From assembly GCF_022347765.1 (NCBI RefSeq), contig NZ_JAKRFZ010000002.1:310001-374000 (forward strand): a DNA stretch of 64,000 nucleotides. Reading direction: 5' to 3'. Positions 42,884 to 51,546 of the stretch are shown piece by piece. Position 1 is the stretch's first letter. Every line of letters starts with the position of its first letter. Source of the DNA: Pseudoalteromonas sp. OOF1S-7 (GTDB taxonomy: Bacteria; Pseudomonadota; Gammaproteobacteria; Enterobacterales; Alteromonadaceae). The notes below the pieces were generated by a model. The model did not search any database, was not told the DNA's origin, and saw only the letters and a program-made list of their open reading frames with translations. A program made the position numbers and the translations under genes.

Positions 42884-43720
42884 ATGCGACAAAAACTATT
42901 ACTTGCTCTGATCTGGTTGGCAACGACTATTACCATCTTCATACTTTATGGCACCCATGAATCCTTCGGCGCCACAGTAGAAGAGCTGATCTGGTTTGCC
43001 ATTGCATTGACCGTACTGGTGTTTAGTCTGCCACACCTCAAACACCAGCTCATATTGTACGCCTGGATAATTTATTGTTTTGGACTGTTGCTGGATCTCT
43101 TTGATGACTTGATGACCATTGAGCTTTTTCCCGTCAATACCTTTGATACGTCATTAAAACATCTGGGTTTTATGCTTGTTTGTTATGGCCTGCACACCAT
43201 TATTCAGCAAAAACGTGACACCATTACTGCGCTCAACCATGAAATTGCGCAGCGCCACAAACTGGAGCAAAAACTTAAATTTGACGCTACACATGATGAG
43301 CTGACCGGGCTGGGAAACCGCCGTGCATGCTTTGAGCAGTTTGAGCATTTGTGTACTGCCAGTGCGTATCTCTATTACTTCGATCTCGATAATTTTAAAC
43401 AGGCCAATGATCACTATGGTCACCATATTGGCGATAAAATACTGCAAAAAGTGGCACAAGCCATGATCCGACAATTTAGCGCTGATGCTTGCTTTCGTAT
43501 TGGGGGTGATGAGTTTGTGGCTTTCACCCCGGATACCCGTTTACAGGAAGAGGATCTGCGGGCAGTTTTGATGGAGGAGGTCTTTGAATATGGGGTTGGG
43601 GTCAGTATTGGCCGGACTGAGGCCGATCCCACTTTGGATCCGGATGTGCTGCTGCATCAGGCCGATCTGGGCATGTATGAAAATAAAGCTAACAAGAGTA
43701 TCCGAACATCTGTCAGATAG
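42884..43720 (+). CDS. Membrane diguanylate cyclase (GGDEF)
   Basis: A 278-residue protein. About four to five membrane helices fill residues 1-110, a short coiled coil follows (EIAQRHKLEQKL), and then a GGDEF domain. The catalytic signature GGDEF is intact in FRIGGDEFVAF, preceded by DELTGLGNRR and YYFDLDNFKQAND, so cyclic di-GMP synthesis is expected. The usual RxxD inhibitory site just upstream of GGDEF is absent, so product feedback by that site is unlikely. CTGAGGGTT is the ribosome site. Confidence 0.88.
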   Translation: MRQKLLLALIWLATTITIFILYGTHESFGATVEELIWFAIALTVLVFSLPHLKHQLILYAWIIYCFGLLLDLFDDLMTIELFPVNTFDTSLKHLGFMLVCYGLHTIIQQKRDTITALNHEIAQRHKLEQKLKFDATHDELTGLGNRRACFEQFEHLCTASAYLYYFDLDNFKQANDHYGHHIGDKILQKVAQAMIRQFSADACFRIGGDEFVAFTPDTRLQEEDLRAVLMEEVFEYGVGVSIGRTEADPTLDPDVLLHQADLGMYENKANKSIRTSVR

Positions 43721-43888
43721 CATTGTTTAATGTCATCGTATCGTGCGTACTTGCTGATCTTTTAGCTAGGTTAAAATCAGTTCTTTTTACTTATTTTTTA
43801 TGTAGATCATTGTTTATTTACATAAATCTAGCACTTTAGTGGCTTCGCTGTTATGCTGCTGACAGTTTTGATAGTCGAGGAAACCCCA

Positions 43889-44971
43889 GTGTTAAAGAAT
43901 CTTTTTGCTAATGCCAGCCAACAATCGGAAATTCAGCAGTTAAAAGCCGAACTGGCCGCTCAACGACAGGCTTATGAGCAACTAGAAGCAGAAAAGCACG
44001 CGATGCAAAGCGAGCTGGTGGAAGCACAACAGCAGCTAAACGACAACACGGACAATCAGCTACTACAATGTGCCCTGTCCGGGCTGGGTCAAATTCACGA
44101 AGTACGTGATGCGGTACTGCGCAGCCTGCACCAGATAGAAGAAGAAAGCAGCTCCATTTCTCAGGTCAGTGCATCGTTCGAAACCTCCGAATCCTCGCTG
44201 GAAAAGATCCTCTCAGGGATGTCCAGCCTGTCGACCAATATGGCCAGTATGACCGACAATATCTCGGGCCTTTCTCACATGGCTGACAACATCAATACCT
44301 TCGTCACTACAATTTCAAAAATCTCTGATCAGACTAACCTGTTGGCACTGAACGCAGCCATTGAAGCGGCCCGTGCTGGTGAAGCAGGCCGGGGCTTTAG
44401 TGTGGTTGCTGATGAAGTGCGCGCCTTGGCGAATAATACCAACGAGTCGGCAAACGAAGTGTCAGATCTGGTCAAAAAGATCATAGACACCACCCAGCTT
44501 ACTGTCGATGGGGTGAATGTGATCCAAAACTCCAACAACGACCTGTCCTCAAGCATTGCTCACCTTAATGACGAATACGGTAATATTGTCAGCTGTTGCG
44601 GCTCGATGAAAAAAACCATCGTCTCGGCTTCACTACAAACTTTTGTACAGACTGCCAAGCTCGATCATGTGGTTTGGAAAGGTGAAGTGTACGGCGTTAT
44701 TGCTGGCAACAGTAATAAGCGGATCACTGAATTTGCCGACCACACAAGCTGTCGTTTGGGTAAATGGCTCAGTGGCGAAGCAAGCAAAATCATGAACAAG
44801 TCAGGCATTATCAATCGCATCGATGGTCCACACAAAGAAGTCCATCGCGCAGGTGTCGAAGCTATGACGCTATTTGTTGCGGGTGAAAAGCAAAAAGCCA
44901 TCGGCGAGCTTAATCGCATGGAACAAGCCAGCCGCGATGTGCTCAGGTTGCTGGATGAAGTAACGCACTAA
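43889..44971 (+). CDS. Cytoplasmic chemoreceptor with CZB zinc-binding domain
   Basis: A 360-residue soluble methyl-accepting protein. The GTG at 43889 is chosen because GAGG stands 8 bases upstream and the region before it is not coiled coil. A coiled coil (about 10-50) leads into the MCP signalling domain, with the highly conserved hairpin tip around [19 protein letters not shown]. The C-terminal CZB domain shows [20 protein letters not shown] and [10 protein letters not shown], supplying the His/Cys set that binds zinc. CZB domains in soluble receptors and cyclases sense zinc or hypochlorous acid. It lies downstream of a diguanylate cyclase, but in its own transcription unit. Confidence 0.88.
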   Translation: MLKNLFANASQQSEIQQLKAELAAQRQAYEQLEAEKHAMQSELVEAQQQLNDNTDNQLLQCALSGLGQIHEVRDAVLRSLHQIEEESSSISQVSASFETSESSLEKILSGMSSLSTNMASMTDNISGLSHMADNINTFVTTISKISDQTNLLALNAAIEAARAGEAGRGFSVVADEVRALANNTNESANEVSDLVKKIIDTTQLTVDGVNVIQNSNNDLSSSIAHLNDEYGNIVSCCGSMKKTIVSASLQTFVQTAKLDHVVWKGEVYGVIAGNSNKRITEFADHTSCRLGKWLSGEASKIMNKSGIINRIDGPHKEVHRAGVEAMTLFVAGEKQKAIGELNRMEQASRDVLRLLDEVTH

Positions 44972-45068
44972 CCCTGCTCAGGGCGGCTCTGTTTGGCGTC
45001 GCCCGGTTTATCCCCTCTTGTGCATCTGTTATCATCGCGCCTTTGTTATTTTCCTGAGCAGTAATGAT

Positions 45069-45854
45069 ATGCTGATAGAGCCTGACTGGCGCGTATTAAC
45101 CGTTGGCGATGGTGATCTGAGCTTTTCCTTATCACTGAGCAAGCAGTTAAAACCAGGCCATTTGTGTGCCAGTATCTACGACGATGAAGCAACGCTGAGA
45201 GGCAAATATAAGCTTCACGCGTTAGATGAGTTACGTGCGCTGAATGTGCCGGTACTGACAGAGTTTGATGTAAACAATCAGCGCTGCTGGGCGGCCCTGC
45301 CCGGTCGCCAATTTGATGTTGTGATCTTCCAGTTCCCTTTGATCCCTGCGTTTACCAGCAAACAGGCATTTGATGCGCAGACGCTGTCGACCAACACGCT
45401 CAATCGGCGATTATTACGCAACTTTGTTGATTTTAGCCATCAGTTTGCACTGGACCCTAGCGGCCCAATGCTGGCGCTTGTCACCTCGAAAGATGTGAAG
45501 CCCTATTGTGAATGGAATCTGGAAGGGTCCCTGTGTGACGGCCTGGACTACCGGTATCTGGGCCAGTCTGATTTTAACATTGACACGTTTGACGGCTATC
45601 GGATCCGCAATGTCGACAGAGATAAACATGTGAAAGACACCAGTGGTATTACCTACTACTGGTCAGCAAAACCGCATGCATCTGTGCGTCAGTTACTTTA
45701 CCGTCCCCCCTATTTAACACACAACCATTGCACCATGTGTCGTGCAGGCCCATTTCTGAGCGAGCAGGACAAGCAGGCACATCGGGGATCAAAAAAGCAT
45801 GCTATGATGCTAAGGCATGAAAACGACTGGCTCGACTACCTTAAAAAAAACTAG
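45069..45854 (+). CDS. BMT5-like (DUF2431) methyltransferase with C-terminal zinc finger
   Basis: A 261-residue protein. The first ~200 residues match the DUF2431/BMT5 fold: the SAM-binding signature VGDGDLSFSLSL (GEGDFSFS in the yeast enzyme), VIFQFPLIP and the conserved LVTSKDVKPYCEWNL. The tail contains CTMC with HRGSKKH after 13 residues, that is C-x2-C-x13-H-x5-H, close to a U1/matrin-type zinc finger that binds RNA. Yeast Bmt5 methylates a uridine of 25S rRNA, so an RNA target is plausible. The start at 45069 is where homology begins; 17 upstream residues are rejected. It ends with a 4-bp convergent overlap with the ArsR gene. Confidence 0.72.
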   Translation: MLIEPDWRVLTVGDGDLSFSLSLSKQLKPGHLCASIYDDEATLRGKYKLHALDELRALNVPVLTEFDVNNQRCWAALPGRQFDVVIFQFPLIPAFTSKQAFDAQTLSTNTLNRRLLRNFVDFSHQFALDPSGPMLALVTSKDVKPYCEWNLEGSLCDGLDYRYLGQSDFNIDTFDGYRIRNVDRDKHVKDTSGITYYWSAKPHASVRQLLYRPPYLTHNHCTMCRAGPFLSEQDKQAHRGSKKHAMMLRHENDWLDYLKKN

Positions 45855-46582
45855 ACACAGCAACTTTGCTGACGCGCAGGACGGTCTCCCATCTGAGCCA
45901 GTCTGGCCAGCTCCATCGCAATACAGTCGGGTTCGCCAAGCAAGGTTCGCTGCAATACCTGCTGCATCCAGCCGGGCAACTGCGCATTTAATGCGTAATA
46001 CACCCACTGGCTTTGCTTGCGCACCGTAAGTATGCCCGCTTTTCTCAGCTGTGCCAGATGCCTGGAGACTTTGGGCTGGCTGGGTTCGTCCAGCGCAACC
46101 ATTAACTCACACACACAAAGCTCCTGCTCTTGTAAAATTAGCAGTAAGGTTTTCAGCCTCAGCTCATCACTCATGGCTTTGTAGAACGCCATGGGTGTAA
46201 TGGGGTCGGCTTGCTCGAACTCAGCTAAGAGTACACGTACTTTGCAGTTTAATTCGTACAAAGCCTTGCGATACGGGTTAAAAAGATCAAACACTTGCTC
46301 TAATTCAATGTGCCACATGTGTGTACTGGCGGTTTTTTCAGCAGTGCCAGGGTTGCCGATATGGATGCGCATATCGCAGTGATGTTCACTTAACTCAATG
46401 TGACGGCGGTCTATGCCGTGAGCCAGGCCAAACTCTGAAAGCGCCTGCACGGCCTGACGACTTATTTGATGATTGGCATTCACAGTATGACACACCTGGA
46501 TGTTCGGATTGTGATGATTAAGTAATGAAACAACCAACCAAACCAGGTCTGGGTTTTCACCTGTCACATAGATACTTTTCAC
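45851..46582 (-). CDS. ArsR family regulator fused to a degenerate LMW-phosphatase-like domain
   Basis: A 243-residue protein with a GTG start (AGGAG about 10 bases upstream). Residues ~1-120 follow the low-molecular-weight phosphatase/arsenate reductase pattern (strand, then QAVQALSEFGL and HMWHIE), but the catalytic C-x5-R loop is missing (GENPDLVW stands in its place). The C-terminal half is an ArsR winged helix (MSDELRLKTLLLIL, ELCVCELMVALDEPSQPKVSRHLAQLRKAGIL), keeping the CVC arsenic or metal site. The usual fusions have the HTH first, so the order is unusual. It is divergent from the RhtA-like exporter across 262 bp, which may be its target. Confidence 0.75.
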   Translation of the reverse strand: MKSIYVTGENPDLVWLVVSLLNHHNPNIQVCHTVNANHQISRQAVQALSEFGLAHGIDRRHIELSEHHCDMRIHIGNPGTAEKTASTHMWHIELEQVFDLFNPYRKALYELNCKVRVLLAEFEQADPITPMAFYKAMSDELRLKTLLLILQEQELCVCELMVALDEPSQPKVSRHLAQLRKAGILTVRKQSQWVYYALNAQLPGWMQQVLQRTLLGEPDCIAMELARLAQMGDRPARQQSCCV

Positions 46583-46843
46583 TGCATAGCTCTCCTATAT
46601 ACGAATTAGATTATATAATGAAAATAGGGCACAGTTAATATCCAGATACAGAAATACGGCCAATTAGAACGTTAAATAACCCGGTCATTTGAAAGGAAAT
46701 TAATACATAATGATAATAAAATTTAAATGAAATTCGCTAATTTTACCGAAATATCGAAAATTACGGAATAATGTATACAAAACTATTGAGCAGTATCAGA
46801 TTGATAAGTAGACTGGCGGCCTCATTTATGGCGAGACTTCTCG

Positions 46844-47692
46844 ATGCATGTTTTAAACAAAAGCTTTGTGTATGCCATCGCATGCCTGTTACTGGCAATG
46901 GTCACCATTCAGTCTGGCGCCTCGATTGCCAAACAGCTATTCCCTCATGTTGGCCCTGAGGGCACAACTGCTTACCGTCTGGGGTTTTCAGCTCTGATCT
47001 TATGCCTGGTGTTTCGACCCTGGCGACATTTACCCAAAAACTGGCGCCCGGTGATGTTGTACGGCCTCAGCCTGGGTATTATGAATCTGACTTTCTATTA
47101 TGCGATAGAGCGGATCCCGCTCGGTATCGGCGTGGCACTGGAGTTTACGGGACCTCTCGCGGTGGCGTTATTTTCGTCCCGACGTAAACGAGATTACCTG
47201 TGGGTGGCTCTGGCCCTGGCCGGCATATTGTTACTGCTACCGCAAATGGGCGAAGTAGATGGCCTGGATCCCATTGGCGTATTGCTCGCACTGACCGCCG
47301 GTGCCTGTTGGGCTGGATATATCCTGTTTGGCAAAAAAAGTGGTGGTCATGGCTCTGGCGGCGCAACGGTCGCGATTGGTATGAGTGTTGCGGCTGTTGC
47401 CGTTGTCCCGGTAGGCGTTGTATCGCAGGGCGCCGCATTACTTGACTGGTCGTTAATCCCTTTAGGTATCGCCATTGGTTTATTGTCCAGTGCACTGCCC
47501 TACAGCCTTGAGATGGTGGCGTTAAAAAAAATGCCTGCTCAGGGCTTTAGCATTATGATGAGTATGGAGCCCGCCATCGCAGCGCTGGCCGGTTTGATGA
47601 TCTTAGGTGAGTTACTGAGCGCCTGGCAGTGGCTGGCGATCTTTATGGTGATCGCCGCATCACTGGGTAGTTCAATGTCTGCAAAGGAATAA
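46844..47692 (+). CDS. rhtA: EamA-family exporter, RhtA-like (threonine/homoserine efflux)
   Basis: A 282-residue protein with ten predicted membrane helices. Strong similarity to E. coli RhtA is visible: IQSGASIAKQLFP, YGLSLGIMNLTFYYAIERIPLGIGVALEFTGPLAVALFSSR and LPYSLEMVALKKMP, each nearly identical to the reference. RhtA exports threonine, homoserine and other amino acids. The start has a weak ribosome site. The stop codon is the first unit of a 12-bp repeat array that fills the space to the convergent S9 gene. It is divergent from an ArsR-type regulator. Confidence 0.82.
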   Translation: MHVLNKSFVYAIACLLLAMVTIQSGASIAKQLFPHVGPEGTTAYRLGFSALILCLVFRPWRHLPKNWRPVMLYGLSLGIMNLTFYYAIERIPLGIGVALEFTGPLAVALFSSRRKRDYLWVALALAGILLLLPQMGEVDGLDPIGVLLALTAGACWAGYILFGKKSGGHGSGGATVAIGMSVAAVAVVPVGVVSQGAALLDWSLIPLGIAIGLLSSALPYSLEMVALKKMPAQGFSIMMSMEPAIAALAGLMILGELLSAWQWLAIFMVIAASLGSSMSAKE

Positions 47693-47745
47693 TCCATGGA
47701 ATAATCCGTGGAATAATCCGTGGAATAATCCATGAATTATTCCAT
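47686..47745 (+). repeat. 12-bp tandem repeat filling the gap between two convergent stop codons
   Basis: Four units GGAATAATCCRT (47686-47733) and a fifth variant GAATTATTCCAT (47734-47745). The first contains the TAA of the RhtA-like gene (47690-47692), and TAA recurs in frame every 12 bp in the next three. The array ends exactly where the complement of the S9 gene's TAA begins (47746). The last two units form an inverted repeat and could act as a weak terminator. Confidence 0.9.
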
Positions 47746-50226
47746 TTACATCGGCCAGGGTGTGGCAGGCTTTGGCACCAATTCAAACCGTAACGCCTCT
47801 GGTATCTGGCTAATCTCTTCGATCAGGGGCAATGGTTCGAAGTGGCGATGCAACCAGATCTGCTGCTCCCACAACATATGCAGTACATCCTGACGATTAG
47901 TATACTGGTGTTCACTTTCGGGCAGTAGCACCAGGCGCGCCCGCTTACCTAAATCATTTAACGCGCTGAACAGGCGCTCACTTTGCACCGTGAAACTGCC
48001 TGGCTGACGATCCTGATAACCATGAATTAGCAACAAGGACGCAGAAATACTATCTGCAGAAGCCAGCGATGAGCTCGTCAGATAAGCTTGCGGTTCTTGC
48101 CACAAAGTCCCAATACTCTGCTCAAACATAAACGGCGCCAGCGTAAAGTTATAAGTGCCACTGCGTGCAATACCAGTCACAAACAAATCCGAATTCGCTA
48201 ACAAGTCAACCACCACCGTGGCGCCAGCACCGTGACCGCCAATGGCCACTTTACTGACATCCGCAATACCCTGTTGTGCAAGTACTGCCACAGCGCCTTT
48301 GGCGATGGAAAGCCACCGCGCCCTGAGCTGTGCAGGGGTGCCCTGCTCACCTGGCAAAGTAAAGCCATCTACTTCAAATACGGCATAGCCCTGTGCCAGA
48401 TGTGGCAAGGGACCAAGATGATCCAGCGGCACAAAGTAATGAGGAGAACGGACTGCCTGCGAGCTCTGTTCGGGTGATTTCACCCACATCAGCACAGGTA
48501 TTCGGCCTAGACTGGGGTCATAATTAACCGGCAGATACAGCGCACCTGACATTTGTGTGCCATTACCACTATCAAAGCTCAGCACTTCACGCGACAACCC
48601 CCGCAAAGCCGGATATGGATGCCTGAAATGCGTGATCTGCTCGACTGAACTGAATGTCCGGTCGTGCACAAAGTAATTCGGCTGCTCCTGTTTAGACTGC
48701 CTGAGCGTAATAAAGCGCATGCCCTCATCGTCCAGCAGTGCAACAAACTGTTCAAAATACGGCGCTTGAGATTGCCATATTCGGGTGCGGGTGTTGGTTC
48801 TGGCGTCAAACCGGTCCAGAAACGGCAGTTCCTCTCCCTGCACCTGCTCTGTACCGCGAATAAACAAGTAGCGGCTGCCCACCACTTTTACAACCTGTGC
48901 ACCGAGATCATTGCGTGATGTCAGCCACTGCTCAGAGTTTGCGTCCGATACTTTATACCGGGTTACTTCCAGAGGATTGCGTTGCGACGCCAGTGGATTG
49001 ATCACCGAGGTGCGCCAGAAGCGTTCGTTCTCTGCCGTGGTCAGCAAGGCGATGTTTGAATCACCCCACTGCATCCCGACAAAAGGTTCCTGCAAGGCCA
49101 TAAATAACCGGGGCTCTCGTTTAAAGGGCGATGCAATATGGTACAAACCATAGTCGCGCTCACTATCACCTGCCTGTACCCAGACCACAGTGGCGCCCTT
49201 GTCTGCTCGCCACTGAAAGTGACTGCGCATTGGTGCAGCGCTGGGCTGTGAGATGGCAGCCAGTACGTTTTGTTCTTCCGTTTGAGGCGCAGGCAATACA
49301 GGCTGCACCACAGGCCGGTACAGCTCATACAAGGCAAATCCTGTCATGCCCCAGACCTGCCAGACACTGGGATGCTCTGCCAGTGTACGCTGGGCTGTTT
49401 GTGACTGCTGCGGTGCTTCGAGCATGGCCATTGCTACCAACAGGTTAGTGGCGTCCGGTGAGGGCGAAAAATAATGGAAATAAGCCGGCCCGCCAATGGC
49501 CGTTGGCCGCCCCTGCAACGGCACTTTGATCAACTGCCCCTGCGCATAATGAGCAAAGGCTTGCGTTGAAAGTGATTCAGCAGTTTTACTCACCAGGCTC
49601 AGAGACCCATGTGATTGCGCCACCACCGGCCCAATCACATGCGACTGTTGCAATGGCTGTTGCTGCTCTCCGGTATGATTGACGGCACTGTTAATCACCA
49701 GCGCAGAGCTGTCGGGCAGCCAATGGTAAGGCACTTCACTGGTAACACCGTTGAGCGGAAAACGCGACACGGCGCGCAACTCACGCTGCTTGATGTCGTA
49801 CACCCATAAGCGGCCATCCTGCTCGTTAAGCAGAATAAAAGCCAAATAGCGGCCATCGGCACTCCAGCGCGGTGCAAGTACTTTGCCCGGGGGCAGGTTG
49901 TTCACTGCAACTTCAGCGCCGGTTGCCACATGCTTAAAGCTCAGGCCCGAGTAGGTTGTCAGACCCAGGCGCATAAAGGTGATAGGATTAAAGTGTAAAT
50001 CGCCGTAACGCACACCCTGCTCGCTCGCCTGCTCTGTCTTTTCTTGCTTGGTCAGCAAGGCCATCCAGACATGCTGCTCATTGAGCAACACTTCGGGCAT
50101 AGGCGCTACGCCAACCAGTTGGGCAATTTCTTCTCTGGGCACCTGATAACCACCTGATGCCACCGCAGCATGTCCCCACATACAACAAGCTAAAAAAAAC
50201 AGCAAAGCCGGGCTTTTATTCACCAC
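47746..50226 (-). CDS. S9 family peptidase homologue lacking the catalytic serine
   Basis: An 826-residue exported protein (GTG start, signal peptide to about residue 24). It has a long propeller-like N-terminal region (PRWSADGRYLAFILL) and a C-terminal alpha/beta hydrolase domain of the glutamyl/prolyl oligopeptidase type. In the nucleophile elbow the family motif GGHSYGA reads GGHGAGA; the expected Ser is Gly666, confirmed in the codon GGT at 48229-48231. The Asp (HGYQDRQPGS) and His (PESEHQY) positions remain. So peptidase activity by the usual mechanism is not expected, though the rest of the protein is intact with no frameshift. It may be a binding or regulatory protein, or a decaying enzyme. 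Confidence 0.88.
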   Translation of the reverse strand: MVNKSPALLFFLACCMWGHAAVASGGYQVPREEIAQLVGVAPMPEVLLNEQHVWMALLTKQEKTEQASEQGVRYGDLHFNPITFMRLGLTTYSGLSFKHVATGAEVAVNNLPPGKVLAPRWSADGRYLAFILLNEQDGRLWVYDIKQRELRAVSRFPLNGVTSEVPYHWLPDSSALVINSAVNHTGEQQQPLQQSHVIGPVVAQSHGSLSLVSKTAESLSTQAFAHYAQGQLIKVPLQGRPTAIGGPAYFHYFSPSPDATNLLVAMAMLEAPQQSQTAQRTLAEHPSVWQVWGMTGFALYELYRPVVQPVLPAPQTEEQNVLAAISQPSAAPMRSHFQWRADKGATVVWVQAGDSERDYGLYHIASPFKREPRLFMALQEPFVGMQWGDSNIALLTTAENERFWRTSVINPLASQRNPLEVTRYKVSDANSEQWLTSRNDLGAQVVKVVGSRYLFIRGTEQVQGEELPFLDRFDARTNTRTRIWQSQAPYFEQFVALLDDEGMRFITLRQSKQEQPNYFVHDRTFSSVEQITHFRHPYPALRGLSREVLSFDSGNGTQMSGALYLPVNYDPSLGRIPVLMWVKSPEQSSQAVRSPHYFVPLDHLGPLPHLAQGYAVFEVDGFTLPGEQGTPAQLRARWLSIAKGAVAVLAQQGIADVSKVAIGGHGAGATVVVDLLANSDLFVTGIARSGTYNFTLAPFMFEQSIGTLWQEPQAYLTSSSLASADSISASLLLIHGYQDRQPGSFTVQSERLFSALNDLGKRARLVLLPESEHQYTNRQDVLHMLWEQQIWLHRHFEPLPLIEEISQIPEALRFELVPKPATPWPM

Positions 50227-50532
50227 TTTTCTACCCTTGAATTCGTATCTTAACCTCTCATGATATAACGAAATTCCTCAAATGTGCACTAGTTTCATAG
50301 CAATCTGTATAATTTAGGCAGTTAATCATGAACCAAGTAAATGCCGTCGATAACACGGCTGGAAATTTAATATTCTTTTGTTCTAAATGAAAATTTTCTA
50401 ACAAAGTGAGCGGCGAATTTAATCCCTCAGGTTGGTTATGTATTAATGTTGATTGGTATTAAGGTGCATCCGGGCGCAAAGTTACGGTAAACTAAACGTT
50501 CATCAACCGATTGATCAGCTATTCAGGCCATT
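50227..50532. other. A/T-rich divergent gap with a LacI-type operator candidate
   Basis: This 306-bp gap separates the S9 homologue and the LacI gene. ATCAACCGATTGAT at 50502-50515 has 5-bp perfect arms around a CG-containing centre, the typical shape of a LacI/PurR operator, and ends 18 bp before the LacI ATG, consistent with self-repression. Nothing else was recognised. Confidence 0.5.
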
Positions 50533-51546
50533 ATGAACAACAATAAAAAGCCAGACAAAGTGACCATATTCGATGTCGCCAGAGAAGCGCAGGTGTCTAA
50601 ATCGACCGTCTCTTTGGTACTCACCCATTCAGACAAAGTCAGCGATAAAAGCCGGGAAAAGGTCCTCGCCGCCATCGACAAACTGGGATATGTTTACAAC
50701 CGCGATGCCGCTGCACTGCGCAGTAAACGTTCCAACCTGGTCGCTTTGGTGATCAATGACCTGACCAACCCCTATTCCGCACAACTGGCGGTGGGCCTTG
50801 AGAAACATATTTATGCGTTAGGTCTGGTACCGATGCTGGTGAATACCAGTGAGGACCTGACACGCCAGCAGCAAGTCGTCAACACTCTGAAAGAATATAA
50901 TGTCAGCGCCTTTGTGATGGTGCCGGCACCGGGCACAACTATGGAATGGGTCAATCAGTTGGTCGACTCAGGCTTTCCGGTTATTAACATCATGCGGGAA
51001 ATCCCCTACAGCAACGCCCCCTGTATTCTGCCCGACAACCAAAAAGGCACCCATCTGGCAACGCTGCATTTGCTCGACCAGGGGCTAGAGCGGCTTGCTT
51101 TTTTGGGGGGAACACCTGATATCTCGGATTACCACGAACGTCTGGCAGGCTTTCGCAGCGCACTGACACTGCGCCAGATGACTCAGCCTATGCCCGAAAT
51201 TACTAATCAAACTAATCGCCAGGGAGGCCGTGAGGCATTTAATACACTATACGCTCAGGCCCCGGATACTCAGGCCGTAGTCTGCTTTAGTGACGTCATC
51301 GCATATGGCGCAATGGAGGCTATGCGGGAGCATGGACTGGTACCGGGCAAAGACATCAAAGTAGTCGGCTTCGATGACCTGGCCGATTCCAGGTTAATGA
51401 AACCGGCTTTGTCTTCTGTGCGTATCGACGCCGATGACATTGGCAAACGCACCTGTCAGGCACTGGCAGAAATTATGAATAAATCGCAACCTGCGGTACG
51501 CACCCTGGTGGATGTATCGCTGCAACTCAGAGAATCTTCCATTTAA
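50533..51546 (+). CDS. LacI family transcriptional regulator
   Basis: A 337-residue repressor. The N-terminal HTH is canonical (TIFDVAREAQVSKSTVSLVL), followed by a hinge helix (RDAAALRSKRSN) and a periplasmic-binding-like effector domain (LVALVINDLTNPYSAQLAVGLEK, KVVGFDDLADSRLMKPALSSVRID). Close relatives usually regulate sugar use. The next gene, a glycosyltransferase, begins at the base after the stop codon (TAAATG), so the two form one transcription unit. A LacI-type palindrome lies just upstream. Confidence 0.88.
   Translation: MNNNKKPDKVTIFDVAREAQVSKSTVSLVLTHSDKVSDKSREKVLAAIDKLGYVYNRDAAALRSKRSNLVALVINDLTNPYSAQLAVGLEKHIYALGLVPMLVNTSEDLTRQQQVVNTLKEYNVSAFVMVPAPGTTMEWVNQLVDSGFPVINIMREIPYSNAPCILPDNQKGTHLATLHLLDQGLERLAFLGGTPDISDYHERLAGFRSALTLRQMTQPMPEITNQTNRQGGREAFNTLYAQAPDTQAVVCFSDVIAYGAMEAMREHGLVPGKDIKVVGFDDLADSRLMKPALSSVRIDADDIGKRTCQALAEIMNKSQPAVRTLVDVSLQLRESSI

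Noticed and set aside
47539..47733. 65-codon ORF with MDYS/TDYS repeats
   Set aside because: It arises from the 12-bp array and runs antisense into the RhtA-like gene; no ribosome site.
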